Source of the DNA: Helianthus annuus
Lineage: Eukaryota; Streptophyta; Magnoliopsida; Asterales; Asteraceae
DNA length: 64,000 bases
Assembly: GCF_002127325.2 (NCBI RefSeq)
Contig: NC_035437.2
Span: 171,929,378-171,993,377, forward strand
Direction: 5' to 3'
The notes under the pieces: model-generated
What the model was told of the DNA's origin: nothing
The model's input: only the letters and a program-made list of their open reading frames with translations
The model's database searches: none
Program-made: the position numbers and the translations under genes
Shown here: in pieces, positions 35,147-46,535 of the stretch
Position numbering within the stretch: position 1 is the first letter of the stretch
How the letters are laid out: the number at the start of each line of letters is the position of its first letter

Positions 35147-37282
35147 ACTATCATGGTGAGGATCTTGAATGTTAATGCGATCATCCTCATCAAATGTTAT
35201 CATCTTCCCTTCTGAGACACTTGAGGTTCTAATAGGCCTTTCTCCATTATCCATTTTTGATTCTTTTGCATGTCTTTTGGCCGCCGAGAAGGATGTACCA
35301 CAGATGTCTGATCCTCCGGATATAAAGTTGATCACTTGTGCATTTGCCGGAGGTGCTGGAGCTTTTTCGGGGATCCTTTCAGGATCCTGAGTCCTTTGCT
35401 TTTTTCTTCCCAATAATTCTTTTAGATGCCCCTTGCTTAGCAGGTATCCAATTTCTTTTCTTAAGGCTATGCAATCTTCAGTTAGATGCCCGAAATCCTC
35501 ATGGTATGCACACCATTTTGACTTGTCTTTAGTCCCGGATGGTTTATCATTCTTCCTGGGCCACCTAGCTTTTTCACCTAGATTCTGCATTGCAAGGATT
35601 AGTTCATGATTATCAACGGAAAAACAATATTCTGAGATTGGAGGATATTCTTCATCATCCTCTTCTTGGTCAACAGCATGCACATTCTTGTTCTCATTTC
35701 TATGGTAGGGTTTGAATTTGTTGTTCTTGAAGGAGGATCCTTGCTTCTCCTGTTTTGAGGATCCTACTTGTCTCTCCTGGATCCTTTTGTCATCCTCTAG
35801 CCGGATGAACCTGAGTGCTCGAGTTCTTACTTCATCTAGATTCCTGCATGGTGTCATAACAAGATCATCATAGAATAATGAATCCTTAAGCAGTCCCATC
35901 TTGAAGGCTTCAACAGCCGTAGCCATATCCAAGTTGGGAATGTCCAGGGATTCTTTACTAAATTTAGTTATATAATCCCTTAATGATTCATTATGATTTT
36001 GAGTTATCCTGTACAAATCACTAGTTAATTTTTCAAATTTTCTGCTACAAGAGAATTGGTTATTGAATAAATTAACTAAATTAGCAAATGAAGTAATAGA
36101 GTAGGGGGGAAGACTTAGCAGCCACTTAAGAGCTGATCCAGTAAGAGTAGATCCAAATCCTTTACATAGGCATGCTTCCTTCAACTTTTCTGGGATAGGA
36201 TTGATCTCCATCCTCTCCCTGTATTGTGCTATATGCTCCTCTGGATCCGTTGTGCCATCATACAGCTTCATGGTAGGGATATGGAACCTTTTGGGTACCT
36301 CTGCATCACAAATTGGTGGTGCAAAGCGAGATACTTTGTGGCTCCCATCTGCAATCTCTGGGATAGGCTTGACTACCCCTGGAACACTTGAGATCATCTC
36401 TTTTATCTTCTGCAACTCCCTGGCCATAGCATGATTGGTACCTGTATCCTGCATGAATCCATGGTTAGTGGTAGGATAATTATTTAAAGTGTTACCTCCC
36501 ATTGGGTTCAAGTTAGGGAACCCATATTGCTGGGATTCTGGAACAACGGAGGGACCAGTGGAAGCAATGGTCTGCATTGGAATGAAGTCCCCTTGATGGA
36601 CATCTAGACTTCCTGTTTGCAAACTTTTTAGGGATCCTGGTATCTGGAAGGATCCTGGTGTCTGGGATGATCCTGGAACGAAGGAGGATCCTTGAACCTG
36701 GGATGATCCTGGAACAAAGGAGGACCCTTGGCCCTGGAATGTTCCTGGAACAAGGTAGGATCCTTGAAACTGCTGTGCCCCCGGATAGGCTCCTGAATTC
36801 ATGAAGGATCCCATGTACTGAGGATAGGATCCTACTGGCTGAAAATGTGAGCCTGATGTCTGAGTCATTGCTGTCGACTTGAGATGTGATCCTCTCGACT
36901 CCCCTATGATTTGCACGTCCGGGATCCCTGATGGCTGGGAAGTGATCATTGGAGTATCGAAGCTCAAGGATTTGGGCATCAGTGGGGAATGATCCTCTGC
37001 CGCTTTCTTTTGTCTTTTGAGGTCTCCAATTTCCCTGAGGATCCTGTCATTAGTCTCATCCTGCCGCTGCATACGATCCTTCATCTGCAAAATTAAAGCA
37101 AATACATCACTAGTACTGGGAATAGAAGAATTCATAGCAGAAGAAGATAGAGGTTTAGAGAAAGTGGGAGTTGATCTCTTCTCAGTATTTTTCTGAGATC
37201 CTGCCGGTGGAGGAGGCAAAGTGGTCTGTGATGAGGTGACTGCAGACATCGCCGTGGACGTGTTCTTCAATGATGAAGCCAT
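35147..37282 (-). pseudogene. A2 gag, open but truncated by A1
   Basis: From ATG 37282 (MASSLKNTSTAMSAV) the frame is open to the A1 boundary at 35147, over 700 codons. It contains the coiled-coil-like stretch, the PGSSQ-type repeats (about 36640-36770), an uninterrupted retrotransposon gag domain (CLCKGFGSTLTGSALKW at about 36165) and the C-x2-H-x4-H-x4-C knuckle (CAYHEDFGHLTEDC). The protease end is displaced to 1-660. It serves as the undisturbed reference for the site where B entered A1. Confidence 0.88.
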
Positions 37283-37339
37283 GTAACTCTTTGAAATGAT
37301 TTCGAACAAAAGATTTTCTTATGAATGAAGCACCAATTG

Positions 37340-37356
37340 CCCCACGGTGGGCGCCA
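37340..37356 (-). other. Primer binding site of A2
   Basis: The minus strand reads TGGCGCCCACCGTGGGG, three bases from the LTR at 37360. It has one difference from the A1 site. Confidence 0.7.
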
Positions 37357-37359
37357 AAC

Positions 37360-38091
37360 TGTTTTGGTCAAAAATCACACAAGGATAATGTAACCAAACT
37401 TTATGTAAACGGGGTATGATGCTTGGTTAATTATAAAAGTAAAGGATCACTTTCGTGATAAAGATGCAAAGACACAATGATTTATACGAGGAAAAAGCCC
37501 TTGATCAGTATATGATCTCCGGCATAAAAAACCTCGGGTGATGGCAACTACCGATCACCAAACTTCAATATAAGAATAAAATGGTTACAACTTTGGATGA
37601 TAATGAGCTGAGTACAAGGATCACTATTGCTTTTGGTGTCTAAGTGTGTGAGAGTTGCGTTGTATGTTGTGTGTGTGTCCTCTTCCAAATGATGGAGAGT
37701 GGTATTTATACAAGTGTAGGTGACCTATTTTAGGTAAAAGGACTAATTATCAGCTCATTACCCCTTTAGAAATAAAGACAATCTAGCCTAAATTGCTGCC
37801 CATGAATCAAGCCATGTTTCCATATCCTGTGCAACGTCTTTCTTCAATTAAGCTCTTGCCATAATTGTGAAGACGCGTCCCTGGATCATGATGCCTAGAG
37901 CGTATCCTGCTAGATATTCCTGCAAAAATAACGTTGCATTAAGCGAAGATGATCGTTAGTATGAGGATCCTATAATGTCCCATGATCCTGATCCTGAAGT
38001 CCGGCTGAGGATCACTGTCTGCCAAAGAAACAAAGATCACTGGTTAGGATCACGTGTAAGGATCACCTATATTAAAAATCCAGCCCTAACA
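37360..38091 (-). repeat. 5' LTR of A2 (732 bp)
   Basis: TGTTTTGG...CCCTAACA, the same family as the A1 LTRs but clearly diverged throughout, with small indels. It ends at 38091. Confidence 0.9.
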
Positions 38092-38480
38092 ATTAGCGTA
38101 TCCATTCCCTTGTGAGTCTTCAATAATGTACCTGCATAAATCTTCGTTTTCCAGGTACATAATTAATATCATTAACACTTAACGTATCCAAAATCATACT
38201 TCATATACTCGTGCATACATCCATATCTCAATACATACATGCCTACACCCATACGTATCTTCATATATTCATAAATACACTTCTACATATGTACCTACAT
38301 TTATACGTCTCTACCTTCATGCCTACGATCACACGTACTCGCATACATACACAAATACACATTTGCATACATACATACATATCTACGCCTTCACATATAT
38401 ACATACTATCATACGTATCTTCATATATACATAAATACGCTTCTACATACATAAAGGAAATTCTTAACTTAGAATCCCAC
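38092..38480. repeat. ACATAC-rich low-complexity stretch
   Basis: AT-rich, with irregular CATACATAC and TACATA words. No gene. It probably belongs to the truncated LTR that follows. Confidence 0.5.
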
Positions 38481-38968
38481 ATTTAGGTACCATATTACTA
38501 CATATTCTTTAGGATCCCACATTTAGGTACCATATTACTACATATCCTTTAGGATCCCACCTTTAGGTACCATATTACTACATATCCTTTAGGATCCCAC
38601 CTTTAGGTACCATATTACTACATATCCTTTAGGATCCCACATTTAGGTACCTTATTACTACATATTCTTTAGGATCCCACCTTTAGGTACCATATTACTA
38701 CATATTCTTTAGGATCCCACCTTTAGGTACCTTATTACTACATATTCTTTAGGATCCCACCTTTAGGTACCATATTACTACATATTATTTAGGATCCCAC
38801 CTTTAGGTACCATATTACTACATATTCTTTAGGATCCCACCTTTAGGTACCATATTACTACATATTCTTTAGGATCCCACCTTTAGGTACCATATTACTA
38901 CATATTCTTTAGGATCCCACCTTTAGGTACCATATTACTACATATTCTTTAGGATCCCACCTTTAGGT
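38481..38968. repeat. 40-bp tandem repeat, about twelve copies
   Basis: The unit begins ATTTAGGTACCATATTACTA and ends CATATTCTTTAGGATCCCAC. Copies follow without spacers and differ by one or two bases (A/C at the first base, TTCTTT/TCCTTT, CAT/CTT). Confidence 0.95.
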
Positions 38969-41310
38969 TCCCTACCCGTCGGCGACGCCCTCTAGTTTTT
39001 TTTTTTTTTTTTTTGCAGTTTTCTGCAGGTTCGTTTCGTCGTCCGTACGCACTAAAACGCACGTAACTTTTGAACCGTTTACCCGTTTGACCTCCCGTTT
39101 CTTCCTACATGCTTGTAAATTCACATTCTATCATATAAACTTAAAATCCCATATCCGGATTAAGGAAATTCTTATCTTACACGCTATCGCCTTATTATTA
39201 ATTTATGATTTATTCGACCCGTTCATGCCTTCATCCACAAAACTAGTTTGTTTGACCAAGACTTCGTATGAACCTAATAATGTCCACATTGTATATCGTA
39301 CAAGATTAAGTTATCGGATGCCTTGCATCCTCTTGACCCATTTTCGCTCAAGAGCTTATTTTGACCCGTTAAGGGTATTTGCGCATTTTAAGGTCTTTAG
39401 CTTACGACAACCATACTTCTCGCTTTCTTACTTTTTCAAAACATTCATTTAATCAAATAGCTTGTTTGTAATCAACTTTTAAGACCATTTGCTCGTTTTA
39501 CCCATCAAGGGCGTTTTTGTCAACTTTGCTCTATCCTTAACAACAAAGGACTCCCTTGCATAAGTAACCAATCCTACTACTTAGCTACAGTTCTTAATCA
39601 CATATACCTCGCTCGGAGATCCGTTTAATACTTCATCGGTCTCATACAATTCTTTCCTACTTGACCTCGATCATCATACTTAATTAAATCGCACATAACT
39701 TTCCATAAACAACTAAGAAGTGATTACAAAGAAATCACTTACCTCGTGCGTCCATGTTCATACTCGTTTCCTCGCCACTTTTGACCCGTTAGCCTTCCGT
39801 GCTTGATTCCGTCTCGACATGATTCCTATACTTCCATGTCATCGAAATCACATTCTTATTAGCATACATAATTGTACATGTTAACGATCATATCGATCGC
39901 ATAATTCCTATTTGACTTTCATTAGTTACTTCTAGCAAGCATAATACATGTGACCAAATTCATATCATTTCAAACTCATGTAAACCATCATGTCATCGCA
40001 TTAAACACACATTCGTCAAACGCGCTCCATATAACTTACCTTAATCTTACAATTAGGACAACCCGCCTAACCATCCTTCTTATACACGGTTGACTTTTAG
40101 AAGTCAACGGTTCATTTAGTTTAACTTTCGACTTATCATTATATACCCGCAACATCATAATCGACTATACGGACGACAATACATACATTTTATCATACGA
40201 TTGGGGTGCGTACCATCTTTTAAGCATAACGTACAACTAATTCATGCACAACCTTCTAAATTCATACATAGTTCATCAAATCCTTCTACTAATCAACATG
40301 TGGTATTTAAAATTAAACATCATACATATTATCATCACATTTTGTCCACTTCATCTAACAACAATTCACCGTTTCTTATCCAATTTCTTTAAACACTCAC
40401 ACACATGTATGATTCCAAACATTGTTAACATAAGTAAATCATCAATTTACATTACATCATCTAAAACCCACTTCATAACTACTTATTAATCACTTACAAG
40501 TGATCTAATCTTAATTTCTTCATAATTTCATCATGCTTTTGATATGTGTACTACCTTGTAAGCATAGTGTACAACTAGTTCATGCATATCCTTCTAATCT
40601 CATACATAATTCATCAATTTCTTCCTTCTAATCAACATGAATCATACATGCATAAACATCAAACATACTAGTATCACATTTCTTTCAATTCCCCTCATAA
40701 GAATCCATCTTACAAATCAAAATACATCAATTTTAAGCAAGAATTTAGACATAGATGATTTATCCATGTCATCATCTTCACCATAACAAACGGGTTTCAC
40801 CCTTAAACATCAAATTAACCTAAACCATGCATAATCCATGTTCTATATGATGATTATAACACATACCAATGCTCAATTTCACTTGAACTCACGGATTAGA
40901 ACATAACCCATTTTACACATGATCACCAATCTTAGATTTTCGACATACCTTATGATCCCCTCGTGTTGGAGATCATTAATCCATGCTCGGTTATGGATTT
41001 GAGCTTCATCTTGCCTTCCGATTTAAGCATAAAGATGGAACTAGGGTTTGAGGCTCCATGGGAGCCTCCTGCTCTCTCTCTCGAACATACGTATGTGTGT
41101 GTTTGTGTGTGTTAGATATTTTATAACTTAACTTTCATTTGTTCCATTTTAGCCCCTTGGTTTACTTTTAAAACATAAATGACATTACCTTTATCATTTA
41201 AGACTTTTGACCATACCCTTAACTAGGTTAAATAGCCTAGTTATTTATTTCCTGACGTGTCACATAATAACATACAACAAACATTAACATTCAGATTTTG
41301 GGTCGTTACA
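38969..41310 (-). mobile_element. Truncated chromovirus-type LTR (E)
   Basis: The minus strand starts TGTAACGACCC at 41310, a start typical of Tekay-like LTRs. A TATA-like TTATAAAATA lies at about 41110-41119, followed in sense by a CT-rich leader with CCCTAG near 41040-41090. A splice-donor-like AAG|GTATGT occurs near 40950. The other LTR end was not identified: A2 and the tandem repeats adjoin it, so it may be a solo or broken LTR. Short frames inside are not gene-like. Confidence 0.6.
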
Positions 41311-41898
41311 AATATTGAAAAAAAAATATATAAAAAAACAGCATTGTTCGTCATCTCTTTCTATTCATATGTATAATTCTTATAAAAATGATAATATAAT
41401 ATATATAGAGACACTTTTATTTTATATTATTCATGCAACATTTGTTTTGTTGTATGGCCAATATTGCATATTTCACCAACAATGAGTTTACGGATTTGTT
41501 TTGTACTTTCATATGAGCATGCTTAACTGTGGAGTTCTTATAAAATCTACTATAAATACGCTCCAAACACGTTGATGATATTTATGACGAGATATGTCTT
41601 ATGAACCCAAATCTTTCCTGTTCACAACCAATCTGGAATTTCATAGTTACAATTCAACAAAAAACAATATTCTAAGATATAGTATGATTCAAAAGCTTTC
41701 ATTGAATTTAGGTTGAGTCAATATGATCACATCTCATATTGCTAGCACTTATATGCCAACATAAAGCTTTTGAATCACACCTTTATTACTGTTTATTTAT
41801 TTATAGTATTTTTTATGGTTGGGTTGGGGGGAGAGGAGGGAGATTGTGGATTCATACACCCCTCTTTAAACTTGTAAAATATCATACGAGAAGAGCAA
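41311..41898. other. AT-rich intergenic stretch
   Basis: No gene. The only structure seen is a perfect 14-bp inverted repeat (41686-41699 and 41763-41776, arm GATTCAAAAGCTTT). Confidence 0.5.
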
Positions 41899-42570
41899 TA
41901 GGGTCGTAAATGAGTCAAGCCCAACCAACCAAGGGGGATCGTTTAAAAATCAAGCCAAGTCGAGCTGACTCATTTAACTTGACAAGCTGAAATTTTAGGC
42001 TTGACTCATCAAAAGCTTGAGCCAGGCCGTGCGTCGTCGAGCCAGCTCGTTTATTATAAAAAATATATATATATATATATATTTTTTCACACATAAATAA
42101 ACCAGTATTTAGGCTAATAGAAAACTAACTTTAAGCAAACTACAAAAAAACTAACAAGTTACCTTAATCTATATTTTTCTAAATCAATATTACTACTTAT
42201 AACTATACCTTAACAATCTATTTCTTTCGATAAAAAATAACCATATTACTAGTTAAAACCTAAAAAGCAACCATATTACTAAATTAAACCATTGCTTAAA
42301 AATATATTTAGATTATAATTTATATATACACGCACATTAATTAAAACATATATACATGAACTTGGGGTTTAATTTAAATAAGACAAACGAGTGAGCCAAC
42401 TAACAAGCGAGCCACAAACCGAACCTACCTTGGCTTGGGCTCGGCTTGTTTACAAATGGAGCTGAGCAGACTCAACATGTTTAAAACCTAACTGATTTCG
42501 AGTTGAGCTTGTTTTAAGCTTTTTTCAAATTTCGAGCAAGTCGCGAGCCACGGGCTTTTGAACATCCCTA
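41899..42570. mobile_element. hAT-type MITE with GAGCC-rich ends
   Basis: The ends are TAGGGTCG...CATCCCTA, flanked by AAGAGCAA (41891-41898) and AATAGCAA (42571-42578), an 8-bp duplication with one mismatch. The ends are filled with GAGCCAAG/GAGCTCG words in opposite orientation, with an AT-rich centre. Confidence 0.7.
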
Positions 42571-42867
42571 AATAGCAATGTATATCACACATTAGAAATT
42601 TGTGTTTTGAAGATATATGAAATTTCTTTTTCACTTTAAGGTTTATCGATGTCTTTTTGTTAGACATTCATAATTTGAATTTTGAAAGACATGATGTTTA
42701 ATAGTTATTTATGACATCAAACATGTTCCTTTGTCCAAAAGAATTCTAAAACATTTTCTAAGCTCTTTTCAAGTAAACTTATTATTTTTACCTCGGTAAT
42801 TCGTCATAAGATACATAACAAATCAACGTTATCAATAACCAAGGTGGACCCAAGCATGTGTCTGGTG

Positions 42868-43131
42868 TAGGGCTGAGAATAGATAACCTGTAAGTAACAT
42901 GCTAAGACACGATAACAGAAAAGTACACCATGTGATTTTTTACGTTTTTAAAAATAATCAAAGTTTGAAAGTTAGGATCCATTATTTCTCTTTCTAGGTG
43001 CATAAAATATACACCTGTCTTATAGACATTGGATATAAAGTAGTTAAACGAGTCGTATTCATGTTTAAAATTTTGTTGTTTGCGTTATCAGATACCTATT
43101 AAACCTGCTAAGACACGATTTACCGGCCCTA
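42868..43131. mobile_element. hAT-type MITE, 264 bp
   Basis: The ends are TAGGGCTG and ...CGGCCCTA. Perfect 8-bp duplication GTCTGGTG at 42860-42867 and 43132-43139. Confidence 0.85.
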
Positions 43132-43349
43132 GTCTGGTGTCACCGACACCTGGTAAAAATTTATCTACTATATATATTACCGAATCCCGAATGACACTCA
43201 ATAAATTTCAACATCAACACTCATGATGAAATTTTATGACCAATGACACCAAAAAAATTAATGTAGTTTTTTAAAATTTTACAAATATAAACCAATAAAT
43301 TATATAAAAATAACAAATATAAATATATTATAAACTCATTAGTTGGCAA

Positions 43350-43606
43350 TTGGGTACCTGTTAAGACACGATTAGACCTGTTTGACTGAAAAATACACCA
43401 TTTGACTTTTTTAATTTTTAAAATAATTAAAATTACAATGTTAGGATCTATCATTTATTCGTCTTTGTACATAAAATATAAAACTGTTTTATAAACATGA
43501 GGTAGAAAGTAGTTAAACGAGTCGTAATCATGTTTGAAACTTATGTTGTGCGCGCCGTCAGAAATCTGTTAAACCTGTGAAGACACGATTTGTCAGCCTT
43601 AAGTTA
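43350..43606. mobile_element. Diverged relative of the 42868-43131 MITE
   Basis: Shares CACCATNTGACTTTTT, AAAGTAGTTAAACGAGTCG and TAAACCTG(C/T)(T/G)AAGACACGA blocks in the same order. The ends have decayed and no duplication is visible. Confidence 0.6.
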
Positions 43607-44014
43607 ATTGGATCATTACCCATTAATCCACTATAAACTCTTTAAATTCACCCCATTTGAAGCCCGTTGTTTAATAATCCATAAACCCAATAACCATTAT
43701 CCTAAGCCCATAACAATGATAAAAAAGAACATTGTGAACCGGGAACACGAAGGAAGAGACAATAAGAACAACGGGCGGTGTTGTCGTTTCCAAAACAATC
43801 TCATATAGTCCCCATTTTATGTTTTTATTTTGAACTTTTTCTCTAAATTTTACTTTATTATTTCATTTTTAGTTTATATATTACTTGAATGTTTGTTATT
43901 TGCTTTTATTATTATTCCTTATTGAAACCTAAAGTGTGAGATGAAAATTGTTGGTTGGTTTGGGTTTAAAAACTCAATTTTAGGGGATATGGAAAGATTT
44001 TTATTAAAAAGGAA

Positions 44015-44290
44015 ACTTATAGCCTAGTGAAATTTTTGGGAAGGGATTTTTTTGAGACCAATAGGTTTTGAGTTCGATTCTTACAATGGGGTTTTCCCAT
44101 ATTTATTGAGTTTCCCCCTGAATTGGTGCATATGCATTATGCCTAGTGGAGATGGATATGATCGGGTGGTTCCATTGGTGACACGATGATATACTCTAGT
44201 GGAGATGGATATGATCGGGTGGTTCTACTGGTAACACGATGATATACTCCAGTGGTCCGTCTGTGATCCAAATTTACCGTTCAAAAAAAA
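44015..44290 (+). mobile_element. SINE, plus orientation
   Basis: A-box-like TAGCCTAGTGA at 44020-44030, B-box-like GAGTTCGATTC at 44070-44080 and an A-rich end at 44283-44290. A 58-bp internal direct duplication (CTAGTGGAGATGGATATGAT...) is present. A second copy of the family lies reversed at 51126-51300. Confidence 0.7.
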
Positions 44291-44499
44291 GGAAACTTAG
44301 AACATTCATCTTCTAACAATTCTAAACAAATTGATGTGGATAATCTTCCATCAAAATCTTGTCTAACGGAAACTAAACTGTCATAATTTTCCGAAAAGGT
44401 TTGATAGTTATGGAAGTTGGTTAAAGTATACTATAAAAACTAATAAAGCATTCCGCTTGTGTTGTTACTTGTTTAAAGAATACCCTTGTGAACCCTAAA

Positions 44500-45436
44500 C
44501 TCTAAAAGGTCAAAACAAAGGACAAGCATTGCATTCGCCACTCTTATGAGTATGATTGTTTCAAAGAGGTGCTAGATATACAATATCAACATCAAGAGTA
44601 CATGAACCAACTTAAGGATATAACACCTAAATTACTTATTCCTATGAGTTGTTTAAGTTCAGCTGATAACTTTGTTGAGTTTGATATATCAAAAATAACA
44701 CCATTCGCTGAGATGAAATATAAAAAAGAGTTAATTGCTCGGATGGTCCCTGTGGTTTCAACTTTTTTCACGTTTAGTCCCCACCTTTTGAAAATAGCAG
44801 GTATGCTCCCTATGGTTTGTCATTTTGTTACTCGGATAGTCCCTGAGTAGATGTTAGTTAGTTTGAAAATAGCAGGTATGCTCCCTATGGTTTGTCATTT
44901 TGTTACTCGGATAGTCCCCAGAGTAAATGTTGGGGGACTATCCGAGTAACAAAATGACAAACCATAGGGAGCATACATGCTATTTTCAAAATGTGGGGAC
45001 TAAACGTGAAAAAACGTGAAACCACAGGGACCATCCGAGCAATTAACTCTATAAAAAATAACACCAAGATATATTCATATGATTTTGATGACAATGAAAA
45101 AACAAGACTTAAGACCGAATCGAGCTACACTGATAATTTGAAACTGGATACAAAATTTGCATATTTGAACAATTTCTAGTTTTGTAAGATTGATGTTTTA
45201 AACATAGAAACATTCTGGCATGTACGTTTATTTATTGTTTATTGAATTTATCATTAGTTTTATCAGACACAACAAGTATTGAGAGATGTTTTTCTACACC
45301 AAAGCACGTAAAGTTCAATTTTCGTAATCAGATTGGTGATGAAATTTTGAGCGATAATTACATCTGCTATATCGAAAAACGATTACTTATGAATGTGTGT
45401 CTTGATGATGTAATAGCTCGGTTTCAAAAATGAAAA
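44500..45436 (+). pseudogene. Relic of a hAT transposase-like gene, broken by a MITE
   Basis: 45242-45433 encodes a piece resembling the hAT C-terminal dimerisation region (TTSIERCFSTPKHVKFNFRN, then a CYIEK block and IARFQK). The start and zinc-finger parts are missing. The open stretch before the MITE (44530-44727) may be more of the same gene, but I cannot assign it. A MULE-type MITE sits between the two pieces. No complete gene is possible here. Confidence 0.6.
44728..45049. mobile_element. MULE-type foldback MITE 1 (322 bp)
   Basis: Starts GAGTTAATTGCTCGG and ends CGAGCAATTAACTC, with long inverted ends containing TCCCTGTGGTTT. 9-bp duplication TATAAAAAA at 44719-44727 and 45050-45058. 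The internal part has a second copy of the GCAGGTATGCTCCC block. Confidence 0.88.
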
Positions 45437-45502
45437 GCCGTAAAGAGCCATTGTAAGGATGTTAACACATGGTATTTTTAATATGCATTTTCAAATAACC
45501 AT

Positions 45503-45940
45503 CAGGGGCGGACCCACGTTAAGTGAAACGGAGTCTCCGGACCCCAATCTTTTATAAAAAATTAGTAGAAGCGGTATATAAAATTTTGTATGGACCTCAT
45601 AAAATAATTTAGTTGGACCCCATAACCATGAGAGTGAGCCTGGTGTAGTGGTAAACCTCCCTTGTTTACACACAAAAGGTCTCAGGTTCGATATCTGTTT
45701 GTTTCATATTCTTGTTTTTTTTAAACCTGATTTTAAATTAATCACTTTATTTTTTTTTTTCTGTTTCAATTTTTATTTCACGTATATTTAGCTGAATGTG
45801 TACTAAATGAAACTTATAATTTAGTTATGATATTGTTTTCTATTATGTTTCTTGACCCGACCCGAACAACGACCGATCCAAAAAATTTGAACACCGGAAA
45901 AATAGGATCCCATTGTCCAAAAATCCTGAGTCCGCCACTG
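45503..45940. mobile_element. hAT-type MITE with internal pol III-like boxes (438 bp)
   Basis: The ends are CAGGGGCGGACCC and GAGTCCGCCACTG (inverted). Perfect 8-bp duplication ATAACCAT at 45495-45502 and 45941-45948. Inside are TGGTGTAGTGG (45641-45651, A-box) and GGTTCGATATC (45685-45695, B-box-like). Confidence 0.85.
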
Positions 45941-45948
45941 ATAACCAT

Positions 45949-46535
45949 TAACATATTGTTATTATATGACCCAACACGAACCATACCAATAAATATAAAA
46001 TCAAGTACAAAAAATTCAACACAAATGAAAAAAAATTCCTTAATCCACCACTACAAATAACACACGATATCATTGAAACATTTAAAAAAAAAAAAACATT
46101 CAAACATTATCGCATTTTAAACAAGAAAAACTTTATCTCCTTTGCCCGAGATCAAGATCTTCGAAATTCGAATCCGAGCAGATCAAGATAAAATCTTGCC
46201 GACACCAACAATAAGTCGATAACCATGAAAAAAAAACACGGTGGACCAACAACAAGACCGATCTCTCACACACAAACACACGTTAATTACCATGTTTATT
46301 ACATGCTTGTCCCCACGTCTAAAACCCAATCATTCATTCACTCACTCACAAATCATTATTCATTACCAATTCCAGCTTTTTTCACTCATTTTAATTACAC
46401 AAAAGCTGCAGCAGCCAGTTGTATCCATTCATTTCCACATTATCTAATCATCCCAATTAACCTTTTTTTTCAAGTCTATTGATTTACGTGACCAAAACCA
46501 ACTGGGTTATCTATCAATAGTAGTTAACTTCAAAT
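45949..46535. other. Upstream region of the TMEM245-like gene
   Basis: No gene. AT-rich with A runs. ACGTG occurs at about 46486-46490. No convincing TATA box was chosen. Confidence 0.4.

Noticed and set aside
38481..38968. Regular 40-bp repeats as a CRISPR array
   Set aside because: The units follow each other without unique spacers and lie in a plant LTR context; this is a minisatellite.
39087..39452. 121-codon frame as a gene
   Set aside because: Lies inside a truncated LTR, no domain recognised, and the composition is that of AT-rich non-coding DNA.
45641..45695. A- and B-box-like pair as a tRNA gene
   Set aside because: No acceptor stem or cloverleaf could be drawn; it is a promoter-like remnant inside a MITE.
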